DNA of 64,000 nt from positions 62,001 to 126,000 of the forward strand of contig NZ_FOXF01000001.1 of NCBI RefSeq assembly GCF_900115655.1, given 5' to 3'. Source of the DNA: Ruminobacter amylophilus (GTDB taxonomy: Bacteria; Pseudomonadota; Gammaproteobacteria; Enterobacterales; Succinivibrionaceae). Below are positions 37,108 through 45,715 of the stretch, piece by piece. The notes beneath the pieces were generated by a model. That model was not told where the DNA came from and did not search any database. It saw nothing but the letters and a program-made list of their open reading frames with translations. Positions within the stretch are counted from its first letter, which is position 1. Each line of letters begins with the position of its first letter. The translations under genes and the position numbers were made by a program.

Positions 37108-37689
37108 TTATAGTCCCATCCTATATTTGAACCAGGCCTTCAGGGCTCTCTGTTCAGGATGAAGATTCCTGCCGTATCTCTTGTTTTCCATATGAGACAG
37201 GCGTCTGATGGCCTTCATGTCAATTTCCGGCAGTTCAGGTACGGTATCCTTAAGCCTTCTGTTTTCGGAATGAGTAAACTCAGGATCAATTTCCAGCAGA
37301 GGAATAACCACGAAAGCCCTGTTCAGAATTTCAGGATGAGGGACCTTCAGCTCGTCATCATTAAAGCTCCGATCTCCGTAATAGAGAATATCCAGATCCA
37401 TGGTTCTCTCGCCCCAGTGACGCAGTCTGAGTCTGTGATGCCTGTTTTCAATATCAAACAGCATGTGCAGCAGCTCATGCGCCTCTCTGGTTGTTTCCAG
37501 CTCAACAACGGCATTTATGAAATAATTCTGATCCTGAGGACCTACAGGTCTGGTACTGTACAGAGAACTGCAGGCAGTCACCCTGGTATCAGGAAGTTCA
37601 TTCAGCTCTTTCAGAGCATCAACCATATGCTGCTTGGAATTACCGAGATTTGATCCCATTCCGACATAAACTTTTACTGCTTCACTCAT
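37108..37689 (-). CDS. folK: 2-amino-4-hydroxy-6-hydroxymethyldihydropteridine pyrophosphokinase FolK
   Basis: FolK (HPPK) transfers pyrophosphate from ATP to the pterin in folate synthesis. The 193-residue protein has VYVGMGSNLGNSKQHM, SSLYSTRPVGPQDQNYFINAVVEL, HHRLRLRHWGERTMDLDILYYG (metal-binding Asp-x-Asp) and VPHPEILNRAFVVIPL. It is longer than E. coli HPPK (159) by a C-terminal basic extension (about 155-193). It lies between pcnB and panB as in E. coli. The ribosome site is weak. Confidence 0.95.
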   Translation of the reverse strand: MSEAVKVYVGMGSNLGNSKQHMVDALKELNELPDTRVTACSSLYSTRPVGPQDQNYFINAVVELETTREAHELLHMLFDIENRHHRLRLRHWGERTMDLDILYYGDRSFNDDELKVPHPEILNRAFVVIPLLEIDPEFTHSENRRLKDTVPELPEIDMKAIRRLSHMENKRYGRNLHPEQRALKAWFKYRMGL

Positions 37690-37764
37690 GTATACGTTAT
37701 ACCCCGTTTTTTGCTGTTATCACCTGCCGGCATCTCATGAGGCCGAAGTGAAATTTTTAATAAG

Positions 37765-37791
37765 GTTCATGACCTGAGTGAAGTCATGAAC
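37765..37791 (-). other. Stem-loop between pcnB and folK
   Basis: GTTCATGAC and GTCATGAAC (9 bp, perfect) flank a 9-nt loop. On the minus strand the stem is followed by an AT-rich stretch without a clean T-run. It may be a weak terminator after pcnB. Confidence 0.5.
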
Positions 37792-37916
37792 GCGTGCGTT
37801 TCAGTATACTCTACAACGTGTTCCATATAACAAAACTGATTTGTATTTTCTCAACCTCAGTCAAATTATTCAACAATTGGAACAGGAAAGTACCTGATCG
37901 TTAAACATTCAGGATT

Positions 37917-39509
37917 CTACATCCAGTCTATTGCAGACGGTTTTCTTCCTTTTGATTTTTCAGCTTTTTTCTTGGAGCTTCTTGTTCTGGCCTTCTCACC
38001 TTTGGATTTTCTGCGGGATTTCTTCTGTTCCTTTTTAAGGGCCTTTTCCCTTTCAACGGCTTTGGCCATTTCCTTGGCTCGTCTGCTGTTTTTGATTTCC
38101 ATTTCCTCTATGGCCCGATCAATGTCGGCTTCAGCATTCCTGCCGCCGGATCCGGATTTTCCCCTGCTCCTGCGACGCAGAACGGCCAGTGCGCTCTGAA
38201 CCTCATAATCCTCCTGCCAGCTGTCACAGGCCTCCTGCAGAGAGTCATCCATGAATGCACGCAGACGCATGAAATCCACGGCGGCTCTGAAGAACTTGTT
38301 GGCCAGAACATGATCCGCATTGTCGGCCCCGTCAAGACCACTGTCAAGGTCAGCCTGAAGTCTCCATATTTCCATAATGATTTCCTGAACCATGTTAGGG
38401 AAATTGGTAATGGACATCTGTGATGCGATAACCTTTGCTCCAATCAGATCGATCAGAGAACGTTCGGATGAATGCACGAAACCAGGTGCGGTACGCAGCT
38501 TGTTCAGCATGCTGTTTACCAGAGGCCAGAGAAGCACTGCATAAAGGAATGCCGGCATGTTCGGTTTACCCTGTCGGTGACGCATGTCGGAACGCTTGAG
38601 TGATTCACCGATGAAACCGTTGAAATAATCACTGTTGAACACCACGCCGTGTTCGGTAAGGAACAGCTTCATGATTCCGCTTTCCATCAGAATCTTAAAA
38701 CTCCTGTAACCATAGCCGGACAGGAAAAACTTGTTCACTTCTTCAAACAGTCTGCTGCTGTTAATATTTCTGATAAGAGAGAAATTTCCCTCAAACCCCT
38801 TCATGGTGCGATCGGTAATTCTGAATCCGAGCTTGGCGGCAAAACGGTAGGCTCTGATGATTCTCGCGGGATCCTCATGAATGCGAACCTGCGGATCCCC
38901 TATCATATCTATGTTTCCCTTGAGAATATCGTAGTATCCGCCATGGAAATCGTAAATCACGTGGCTCTTCGGAGAATAGTACAGGGCGTTTATACTGTAA
39001 TCCCTGCGCTTTGAATCTTCTTCAATGCTGTCACCGTAGCTGTTGTCCCTGGTGAGCATACCGGTATCTCCGGCGCTTACCCTGCCGGAATCATTTTCCT
39101 CGTTGGATCTGAAGGTGGCCACTTCAATGATGACCTGGGAATCCCTCTGGCCGAACACGCAGTGAACAATCTTGAAACGTCTGCCGATGATTCTTCTCTG
39201 ACAGTTTTTCACAACCTTGCAGATCTGATTCGGTGTGGCGTTGGTGGTAACGTCAAAATCCTTCGGTTCCTCACCGATAATGAGATCTCTTACTCCGCCG
39301 CCTACTATATAAGCCTTGAAGCCGGCCCTGTTCAGCTGGGAAACCACGCTGATGGCTTCAGGAAGAATGGCATTGTTGTCAATAAAATGAGCCTGAATCT
39401 GATACAGACATGAACCATCCCTTAAAGCCACATCCTTTCTCTTTTTTGATTCGGCAACAACATCATAGGCATCAGCAACTAAAGACTGACTGACTTTGAT
39501 TTTACTCAA
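37917..39509 (-). CDS. pcnB: Poly(A) polymerase I PcnB, non-ATG start
   Basis: PcnB adds poly(A) tails that mark RNAs for decay. The 530-residue protein has the nucleotidyltransferase core AYIVGGGVRDLIIGEEPKDFDVTTNATP (metal-binding Asp-x-Asp), IIGRRFKIVH, RRDYSINALYY and HEDPARIIRAYRFAAKLGF. It ends in a very basic tail (about 465-525, Lys/Arg-rich) of RNA-binding type. No in-frame ATG exists before the core. The best start is TTG at 39509, with AGGGG seven bases upstream; ATT directly before it is also possible. E. coli pcnB is known to use AUU, so weak initiation may be conserved. It heads the pcnB-folK-panB-panC block. Confidence 0.93.
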   Translation of the reverse strand: MSKIKVSQSLVADAYDVVAESKKRKDVALRDGSCLYQIQAHFIDNNAILPEAISVVSQLNRAGFKAYIVGGGVRDLIIGEEPKDFDVTTNATPNQICKVVKNCQRRIIGRRFKIVHCVFGQRDSQVIIEVATFRSNEENDSGRVSAGDTGMLTRDNSYGDSIEEDSKRRDYSINALYYSPKSHVIYDFHGGYYDILKGNIDMIGDPQVRIHEDPARIIRAYRFAAKLGFRITDRTMKGFEGNFSLIRNINSSRLFEEVNKFFLSGYGYRSFKILMESGIMKLFLTEHGVVFNSDYFNGFIGESLKRSDMRHRQGKPNMPAFLYAVLLWPLVNSMLNKLRTAPGFVHSSERSLIDLIGAKVIASQMSITNFPNMVQEIIMEIWRLQADLDSGLDGADNADHVLANKFFRAAVDFMRLRAFMDDSLQEACDSWQEDYEVQSALAVLRRRSRGKSGSGGRNAEADIDRAIEEMEIKNSRRAKEMAKAVEREKALKKEQKKSRRKSKGEKARTRSSKKKAEKSKGRKPSAIDWM

Positions 39510-40424
39510 AATAAACCCCTGCAAATAATTCAAAAAAAAAACAAAAAGACGGAATTTAAGTGACGCGATTACGTAATCACGAAGAATAGAGACAGACAGC
39601 TGAACCGCCGGTTACCGCGGTCTGTGAATAACAGACGTGGCTGTTCACAGATAAAAAACGAGGCTTTTACGGCACCTGCTGTTCAGATTTATATCAGACT
39701 CATAAAAAAGCAGACAAAGGACAGATGATTCCATCCACCGAAACCGCGGGGACGATACCATTCTGAAAAAGCCGTTATTCCCGTCACCGCCCCGGAACAT
39801 CTTCCGAAACATGAAAGTCTGCTCACGTTTTAGGCATATACACATGCACAGCGGTACAGAGCTTTCATCAAGACGGGAAAAAAGAGTCTGTTAAGGCCGG
39901 ATTTAACAACAGCCGTAGGATTCGCATAAGCAAACTTGATAATGTCAGAACATTAACTTTTATATTCTCGTGAAAGTATAAAAGTTAACTTTCTTTTATC
40001 CTGCCTGCTGAATGTTTTACTGCGGCTGCAGCCAATCAGTCACCATCTGACTAAAATTCCGTCCGAACGGACAATACCCGTTCGCAAAAAACACGCTCAT
40101 TCTATCACAATTATTCAAAAAGTAACCTTATTCATACCTTATACATGCAGGTCACAGTCATGTCACTGCCGGATACTTTTGACAAAACATCCGACACCGT
40201 CGGCATTTTCGGGACTGTTCATGATAAAAAAAATAATTTTGTTAATCAGGCCGCCCCGGAATTCCGACGTACGCCATTAAGGTTCAGCTCATAATTTATC
40301 CAGTCAGAAATATGTCAGTATCGACTTCACGGAACACAAAATAATCAATATTTAAAAAAAACACCTAAAATCAGACAAAAAACAACCAAACTAACCTATT
40401 TTGTAAAAATTTAACAAAAAAGTA
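39510..40424. other. Long intergenic region between pcnB and the tRNA operon
   Basis: About 900 bp without a recognisable gene. It contains an imperfect stem at 39620-39651 (TCTGTGAA/TTCACAGA) and the perfect 12-bp inverted repeat at 39953-39988. Near the tRNA end it becomes very AT-rich, as expected of an upstream activating region. Confidence 0.45.
39953..39988. other. Perfect 12-bp AT-rich inverted repeat
   Basis: TTAACTTTTATA (39953-39964) is exactly inverted at 39977-39988 around a 12-nt centre. It is followed by CTTTCTTTTATCC, so on the plus strand it could act as a weak terminator, but no plus-strand gene precedes it. Confidence 0.55.
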
Positions 40425-40453
40425 TTGACGAACTGAGAATAAACTTGCATAAT
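40425..40453 (+). promoter_or_regulatory. Promoter of the tRNA operon
   Basis: TTGACG (40425-40430), a 17-bp spacer and CATAAT (40448-40453) are followed by a GC-rich GCACCC discriminator. Such discriminators mark stable-RNA promoters under ppGpp/DksA control; dksA itself lies 10 kb away. Confidence 0.8.
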
Positions 40454-40501
40454 GCACCCACTTTTTAGTTAGGTGCTGACAGGCACAGCGAAGGATTAAA
40501 T

Positions 40502-40578
40502 GGCTATGTAGCTCAGTTGGTTAGAGCATCGCACTCATAATGCGGGGGTCACCAGTTCGAATCTAGTCATAGCCACCA
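40502..40578 (+). tRNA. tRNA-Met (CAT), elongator type
   Basis: A 77-nt cloverleaf with encoded CCA. The acceptor GGCTATG pairs with CATAGCC, the D-arm contains AGCTCAGTTGG, the T-loop is GTTCGAATC and the anticodon CAT is at 40536-40538. The first base pair G-C and the sequence match elongator tRNA(Met) (metT-like) rather than initiator. Confidence 0.96.
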
Positions 40579-40589
40579 CAATCAGTGAT

Positions 40590-40664
40590 AGGGGTATCGT
40601 CAAGCGGTAAGACCCAGGGTTTTGATCCCTGTATGCGCTGGTTCGAATCCAGCTACCCCTGCCA
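40590..40664 (+). tRNA. tRNA-Gln (TTG)
   Basis: A 75-nt cloverleaf with CCA. The acceptor AGGGGTA pairs with TACCCCT, the anticodon stem is CAGGG/CCCTG and the anticodon TTG is at 40622-40624. It resembles E. coli glnU/glnW in an equivalent Met-Gln cluster. Confidence 0.96.
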
Positions 40665-40689
40665 CCACAAAACTAAAAATGCATTAAGT

Positions 40690-40764
40690 TGGGGTATCGC
40701 CAAGTGGTAAGGCAGCGGATTCTGATTCCGCCATCCCAAGGTTCGAATCCTTGTACCCCAGCCA
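40690..40764 (+). tRNA. tRNA-Gln (CTG), copy 1
   Basis: A 75-nt cloverleaf with CCA. The acceptor TGGGGTA pairs with TACCCCA; the anticodon CTG is at 40722-40724. It is identical to the gene at 40856-40930. Confidence 0.96.
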
Positions 40765-40768
40765 TAAT

Positions 40769-40845
40769 GGCTACGTAGCTCAGTTGGTTAGAGCATCGCA
40801 CTCATAATGCGGGGGTCACTAGTTCGATTCTAGTCGTAGCTACCA
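40769..40845 (+). tRNA. tRNA-Met (CAT), copy 2
   Basis: A 77-nt cloverleaf with CCA, close to the first tRNA-Met but with GGCTACG/CGTAGCT acceptor arms, giving a G-U pair at 1-72. The anticodon CAT is at 40803-40805. Only 4 bp separate it from the preceding tRNA-Gln. Confidence 0.95.
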
Positions 40846-40855
40846 TCTCTTAAGT

Positions 40856-40930
40856 TGGGGTATCGCCAAGTGGTAAGGCAGCGGATTCTGATTCCGCCAT
40901 CCCAAGGTTCGAATCCTTGTACCCCAGCCA
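40856..40930 (+). tRNA. tRNA-Gln (CTG), copy 2
   Basis: An exact copy of the tRNA-Gln(CTG) at 40690-40764, with identical flanks of a few bases on both sides, showing a recent duplication or gene conversion. The anticodon CTG is at 40888-40890. Confidence 0.96.
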
Positions 40931-41271
40931 TTCACTTAAAATCCCTTTTATACAGACACGGACTCACCTTAATCGGTTTTACTGTTTATTCCATCAGCTT
41001 TATCGGCATTACACTGCCTCTCACTACCGTTTTAAATCTCTACCGTTCTCTGACAGCCGATAATCGTGAATCATCATTATCCTGCCGTTTAATCTTCCCG
41101 ATACGGAATCACGGTGAACAGAGGAGGTCTTAAACACCCGCCATTAATATCAACGCTTTGACAATAAAGTATGGTAAAATACCCCCTCAAAAATGTTAGC
41201 CGGCGAATATTTCCGACTAACCATACCAATTTAGTAGTAATACTTTGATTTCCGGACCATCCATAACTGAC
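40931..41271. other. Intergenic stretch between the tRNA operon and miaB
   Basis: About 340 bp without a gene. A GTTAG-C-CGG/CCG-A-CTAAC stem (41194-41218) lies 55 bp upstream of the miaB start and may be a leader hairpin. No clear terminator follows the last tRNA. Confidence 0.4.
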
Positions 41272-42603
41272 ATGAATAAATTTTTTATCCAGACCTGGGG
41301 CTGTCAGATGAATGAATACGATTCATCACGCCTTATAGACCTAATGATTAACACCGGCTACGAACAGACCGAGGACATCACCGAAGCTGACGTGGTGATT
41401 CTGGTTACCTGCGCCATTCGTGAAAAGGCTCAGGACAAGGTGTTTAACCAGCTGTTCAGCTGGCAGCACAAAAAACAGTATAAGGAAGGCGCCGTCATCT
41501 GTGTCGGCGGCTGTGTAGCCTCCCAGGAGGGCGAAGCCGTTCTGAAGCGTGCTCCGATGGTAAGCGTCGTATTCGGACCGCAGACCATTCACCGTGTTCC
41601 GAACATGGTGGAAAAAGTTGTAAGCACCGGAGAAAGACTGGTGGATGTTTCCTTCCCTGAAGTGGAAAAGTTTGATTTTCTGCCCAGTCCGAAATCCCGC
41701 GGTCATGCCACTGCCTTCGTTACCATCATGGAAGGATGTTCAAACTTCTGCAGCTACTGCGTGGTTCCATACACCAGAGGTGCTGAATTCAGCAGAAATC
41801 TCAGGGAGATACTGGATGAAATCAGAACCCTTACAGCTCAGGGCGTAAAGGAAATTAATCTCATCGGACAGAACGTAAACTCGTACAACGGCAAAGATGA
41901 AGACGGAAACACCGTAACCTTTGCAGAGCTTCTGTACCACGTTGCCGGAATTGAAGGTGTGGAACGAATCAGATTCACCACCTCCAATCCTCATGATTTC
42001 ACCGATGAGATAATTCAGGCCTTTGCAGATCTGCCTCAGATTGCCAATGCCATCCATCTTCCGGTTCAGAACGGTTCTGACAGAATACTCAAGGCCATGA
42101 ACCGCAAGTATGACAGAAACAGATACATTGACGTGGTTACCCGTCTCAGACAGGTAAGACCCGATATCTACATCAGCACCGATTTTATCGTAGGTTTTCC
42201 GGGAGAAACCGATGAAGACTTCGAACAGACAATGGATCTGATTGAAACCGTAAAATTCGATCAGAGCTTTAGCTTCATCTATTCTCCAAGACCTAACACT
42301 CCTGCCGCCAAAATGGAAGACAAGACTCCGCTGATGACCAAAAAGGAAAGACTGTACCGTCTTCAGGCAGCCATCAACAACCAGGCCCAGCAGTACAGCC
42401 GCGAAATGCTCGGTTCAGTACAGAAAGTGCTGGTAGACGGTCTATCAGTGCGCGATGCCGAGGAATTAAGCGGCAGAACCGACAACAACCGTACGGTAAA
42501 CTTCAAGGGCAGTCCTGAACTTATCGGCAGTTTTGTTTACGTAAAGATAACGGATGTTCTCACCCACACCCTGCGCGGTGAGTTAATTGAAGAACAGCAA
42601 TAA
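41272..42603 (+). CDS. miaB: tRNA-2-methylthio-N6-dimethylallyladenosine synthase MiaB
   Basis: MiaB is a radical-SAM methylthiotransferase that modifies A37 of tRNAs. The 443-residue protein starts MNKFFIQTWGCQMNEYDSSRL, with the first cluster Cys residues in TWGCQMN, ILVTCAIREKA and VCVGGCVASQEG-like segments. The radical-SAM motif is EGCSNFCSYCVVPYTRG. A TRAM domain ends the protein. The ATG at 41272 matches E. coli MiaB; an upstream in-frame TTG lacks a ribosome site. It leads the canonical miaB-ybeZ-ybeY-ybeX-lnt order. Confidence 0.97.
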   Translation: MNKFFIQTWGCQMNEYDSSRLIDLMINTGYEQTEDITEADVVILVTCAIREKAQDKVFNQLFSWQHKKQYKEGAVICVGGCVASQEGEAVLKRAPMVSVVFGPQTIHRVPNMVEKVVSTGERLVDVSFPEVEKFDFLPSPKSRGHATAFVTIMEGCSNFCSYCVVPYTRGAEFSRNLREILDEIRTLTAQGVKEINLIGQNVNSYNGKDEDGNTVTFAELLYHVAGIEGVERIRFTTSNPHDFTDEIIQAFADLPQIANAIHLPVQNGSDRILKAMNRKYDRNRYIDVVTRLRQVRPDIYISTDFIVGFPGETDEDFEQTMDLIETVKFDQSFSFIYSPRPNTPAAKMEDKTPLMTKKERLYRLQAAINNQAQQYSREMLGSVQKVLVDGLSVRDAEELSGRTDNNRTVNFKGSPELIGSFVYVKITDVLTHTLRGELIEEQQ

Positions 42604-42611
42604 TCAGAAAA

Positions 42612-43745
42612 ATGAAAACATCATCTAACAACATGATTACTCTGAAGACCATTCTTGAACCGGTCAGCAGAGATCGTCTGGCAAGTCTGTGCGGACCGCT
42701 TGACGATAATTTAAAGCATATTGAACGCCGTCTCGGTGTGCAGATAAGTTACAGAAATGAGAATTTCAGCATTACCGGCACCGAACCGCGCGCCAAAGCC
42801 GCAACCAGACTCATTAATGAGCTGTACATTGAAACAGCCCCGGTAAGAGGCAGTAAGGTTCATGATCTTACTCCCGACGAAGTGCATCTTGCCATTTCCG
42901 AAGCCAGGGTTCTTGATGATGACTCGGAAGAAAACCAGTCTGCAATCTCAGAAGAGCTAAACGAACTCTACCAGAAGGCTGTTACCATCAAGACCAAGCG
43001 CGGTATCGTAAAGCCCCGTTCAGGCAACCAGACTGAATACATCTCCAATATTCTGTCTCATGACATCAGCTTCGGCATCGGACCTGCCGGTACCGGTAAA
43101 ACCTACCTTGCCGTTGCAGCCGCCGTTGATGCTCTTGAAAAACAGGAAGTAAGACGTATTCTTCTCACCAGACCTGCCGTTGAGGCTGGCGAAAAACTCG
43201 GCTTCCTTCCTGGAGATCTGAATCAGAAGGTTGATCCGTATTTAAGACCTTTATATGACGCCCTTTTCGAAATGCTCGGTTTTGAAAAGGTGGAAAAGCT
43301 GATGGAGCATCAGATCATTGAAGTTGCCCCTCTCGCATACATGCGCGGACGTACACTCAATGACTCCTTCATCATTCTTGATGAAAGCCAGAACACCACC
43401 ATCGAACAGATGAAGATGTTCCTGACACGTATCGGTTTCAATTCCAGAGCGGTAATCACCGGGGACATCACCCAGATCGACCTGCCCCGCAACGTCAAGT
43501 CCGGTCTCAAGCACGCCATTGAGGTTTTAAGCGAAGTTGATGAAATCAGCTTCAACTTTTTCACCTCAAATGATGTTGTAAGACACCCTATCGTGGCTAA
43601 AATAGTCAGAGCCTACGAAAAGTTCGACATGATGCAGAAATCGGAAAAGACTGACAGAAGCGAAAAGGCCGCAAAGAATCCGGCCGGACAGTCTGCCGAA
43701 GCCGTAAATGAAACGGCCTCACAGACCGCAGACAATGACAGATAA
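42612..43745 (+). CDS. ybeZ: PhoH-family ATPase YbeZ
   Basis: YbeZ is a PhoH-like P-loop ATPase linked to ribosome maturation with YbeY. The 377-residue protein has FGIGPAGTGKTYLAVAAAVDAL (Walker A), TRPAVEAGEKLGFLPGDLNQK, FIILDESQNTT (Walker B) and TRIGFNSRAVITGD. A Ser/Lys/Asn-rich tail (about 340-377) is beyond the fold. It starts 8 bp after miaB and ends 18 bp before ybeY. Confidence 0.96.
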   Translation: MKTSSNNMITLKTILEPVSRDRLASLCGPLDDNLKHIERRLGVQISYRNENFSITGTEPRAKAATRLINELYIETAPVRGSKVHDLTPDEVHLAISEARVLDDDSEENQSAISEELNELYQKAVTIKTKRGIVKPRSGNQTEYISNILSHDISFGIGPAGTGKTYLAVAAAVDALEKQEVRRILLTRPAVEAGEKLGFLPGDLNQKVDPYLRPLYDALFEMLGFEKVEKLMEHQIIEVAPLAYMRGRTLNDSFIILDESQNTTIEQMKMFLTRIGFNSRAVITGDITQIDLPRNVKSGLKHAIEVLSEVDEISFNFFTSNDVVRHPIVAKIVRAYEKFDMMQKSEKTDRSEKAAKNPAGQSAEAVNETASQTADNDR

Positions 43746-43763
43746 CGCATAAGCGGAGTTATT

Positions 43764-44432
43764 ATGAGTACTGAAACCAATAAAGACGAAGAATATATCG
43801 AAGGTCCAATTTCCATAGATCTTCAGTATGCGGTGGATGATCGCAGCAATCTTCCATCAATTGACAGTCTGCTTAAGTATGCGACTGCAGCCATTACCGG
43901 ATTCAGACCGGAGGCGGAAATCACCATCCGCATCGTTGAACCTGATGAAAGCCATCAGCTGAATCTTGAATACCGCGGCAAGGATCGCCCTACCAACGTA
44001 CTGTCATTCCCTGCAACCGAAGATGATGACGTATTCTTCTTCGATGATGAGGATGAGGAAGACGGAGACTTTGACGAGAGTCTTCAGGAAGATGAAACCG
44101 AAGCTGACGAATCCGCGGAAGAGGAATTCACCACTGACGTGGATCCTGAAGAACTGAAAAACGCCGAAGAGGACGACGAGGATGAACAGAATCCTTTCGA
44201 CAGCCTTTACATCGGTGACCTGGTTATCTGCCGAGACGTGGTGGAAAGAGAAGCCAGAGAACAGAACAAGCCTCTTGAAGCCCACTGGGCCCATATGGTG
44301 GTACACGGATGTCTGCACCTTCTCGGCTTCGACCACATAGATGATGAGGAAGCTGAAGAAATGGAAGGTCATGAAACTGAAATCATGCTTTCCCTGGGTT
44401 TTGCAGATCCTTATCAGGAAGATGAATACTAA
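43764..44432 (+). CDS. ybeY: Endoribonuclease YbeY with an acidic insertion
   Basis: YbeY is a zinc-dependent endoribonuclease for 16S rRNA 3' processing and ribosome quality control. The zinc motif is [11 protein letters not shown] (His181, His185, His191). The fold is interrupted at about residues 86-146 by a very acidic stretch rich in Asp and Glu, between NVLSFPATE and [11 protein letters not shown]. This makes the protein 222 residues, against about 155 in E. coli. GGAG lies five bases before the ATG. A terminator follows, separating it from ybeX. Confidence 0.96.
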   Translation: MSTETNKDEEYIEGPISIDLQYAVDDRSNLPSIDSLLKYATAAITGFRPEAEITIRIVEPDESHQLNLEYRGKDRPTNVLSFPATEDDDVFFFDDEDEEDGDFDESLQEDETEADESAEEEFTTDVDPEELKNAEEDDEDEQNPFDSLYIGDLVICRDVVEREAREQNKPLEAHWAHMVVHGCLHLLGFDHIDDEEAEEMEGHETEIMLSLGFADPYQEDEY

Positions 44433-44447
44433 CCTGTTCCTTTTCTG

Positions 44448-44490
44448 AAAAAATCGGCCGGCGCGACTTGACTGAATCGGCCGTTTTTTT
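44448..44490 (+). terminator. Rho-independent terminator after ybeY
   Basis: A CGGCCG/CGGCCG core (44455-44460 and 44478-44483) is extended by A- and T-tracts and followed by seven Ts. Confidence 0.85.
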
Positions 44491-44585
44491 ACGCATAAAG
44501 TATTCTCAGATCCGTCTTTTCCGCAGAATATCGGGAATTACGGATATAAAAGATAATATTTAAATCAAAACTTTTGAAAAAAATA

Positions 44586-44615
44586 TTAAACGCTGCCCCC
44601 ATGCTGTTATATAAT
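44586..44615 (+). promoter_or_regulatory. Probable promoter of ybeX
   Basis: TATAAT (44610-44615) with TTAAAC 18 bp upstream. Its start point would be near 44622, which rules out the ATG at 44614 and supports translation from 44671. Confidence 0.5.
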
Positions 44616-44670
44616 GGCGGAAGCTTTATATTTCATACTACATGGAGCGGTTCAACCGAAATATATTTAT

Positions 44671-45543
44671 ATGAGTAGCGACGATAGCTATCCGCATTCG
44701 AAAAACAATCATCACAGACCGGAAAACTGGATAAACCGTATAGGACACATCATCAAGGGTGATCCTGCAGACAAGGAAGATCTGGCAGAAATCATTACCG
44801 ATGCCGGCGAAAGAGAAATCATTGACGAAGATACCGAAGACATGCTCAAGGGCGTGTTTGAAATATCAGAACTCCGCGTAAGGGACATCATGATTCCGAG
44901 ATCCCAGATGGTAACCATCAGCGCAGAATATTCAATTGACCGCGCGGCTTCAGAAATCATCAAATCAGGACATTCAAGATACCCGGTCATTCACGAGGAC
45001 AAGGATCATATTGAAGGAATTCTTCTGGCAAAGGATCTTCTGAAATTCGTTGTCAATCAGGATAAGAATGCCAAGCTGACCGACATCATCCGTCCTGCCG
45101 TGGTGGTTCCGGAAAGCAAGCATGTTGACCGCCTGCTCAAGGAATTTCAGCAGTGCCGCTACCACATGGCCATTGTTGTTGATGAATACGGCGGAGTATC
45201 AGGACTTGTAACCATCGAGGACATACTTGAACTTATCGTCGGTGAAATCGAGGACGAATACGACAACGACGATGATGAACAGGATGAAATCGTACAGGTG
45301 AACGACAACACCTATCATATCGCCAGTCTGACTTCCATTGAAAACTTCAACAGAAAATTCAATACCTCCTACACTGATGACGAATATGACACCATAGGAG
45401 GCATGGTGATGCATGCCATCGGTCATCTCCCGGTCAAGGGTGAAACCGTGCACATTGACAATTTCGAATTCAAGATTCTGTCAACCGTAAGACATTCGAC
45501 AAGTCTGCTGCAGCTCACCATTCATCCTGAAGAGGAAATCTGA
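44671..45543 (+). CDS. ybeX: CorC/YbeX CBS-domain protein
   Basis: YbeX (CorC) is tied to magnesium/cobalt efflux and, more recently, to ribosome and envelope homeostasis. The 290-residue protein lines up with E. coli Cor[30 protein letters not shown], two CBS motifs ([57 protein letters not shown]) and a CorC_HlyC domain ([23 protein letters not shown]). The ATG at 44671 is chosen by homology. It lies between its own promoter and a terminator, before lnt. Confidence 0.95.
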   Translation: MSSDDSYPHSKNNHHRPENWINRIGHIIKGDPADKEDLAEIITDAGEREIIDEDTEDMLKGVFEISELRVRDIMIPRSQMVTISAEYSIDRAASEIIKSGHSRYPVIHEDKDHIEGILLAKDLLKFVVNQDKNAKLTDIIRPAVVVPESKHVDRLLKEFQQCRYHMAIVVDEYGGVSGLVTIEDILELIVGEIEDEYDNDDDEQDEIVQVNDNTYHIASLTSIENFNRKFNTSYTDDEYDTIGGMVMHAIGHLPVKGETVHIDNFEFKILSTVRHSTSLLQLTIHPEEEI

Positions 45544-45562
45544 CGCACCTCCACTTTACATG

Positions 45563-45602
45563 ACAGGATATCACCGGACAGCTGTGATATCCTGTTTTTT
45601 AT
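45563..45602 (+). terminator. Rho-independent terminator after ybeX
   Basis: ACAGGATATCAC pairs exactly with GTGATATCCTGT over a 9-nt loop and is followed by six Ts. Confidence 0.93.
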
Positions 45603-45635
45603 CAGAACGGAATCAGCCGGCAGACTTTTTCCGTC

Positions 45636-45664
45636 TTGTACTAAACGCCCCCTGTCTATATAAT
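45636..45664 (+). promoter_or_regulatory. Sigma-70 promoter of lnt
   Basis: TTGTAC (45636-45641), a 17-bp spacer and TATAAT (45659-45664) predict a start near 45671 and a leader of about 45 nt. Confidence 0.75.
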
Positions 45665-45715
45665 ACCGGAATACAGTAATGATAAAGATATATACAGATT
45701 TTTAGCGTTTTCAAT

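Noticed and set aside
40855-41133. Plus-strand frame of 92 codons
   Set aside because: It begins inside tRNA-Gln(CTG) and has no protein-like pattern.
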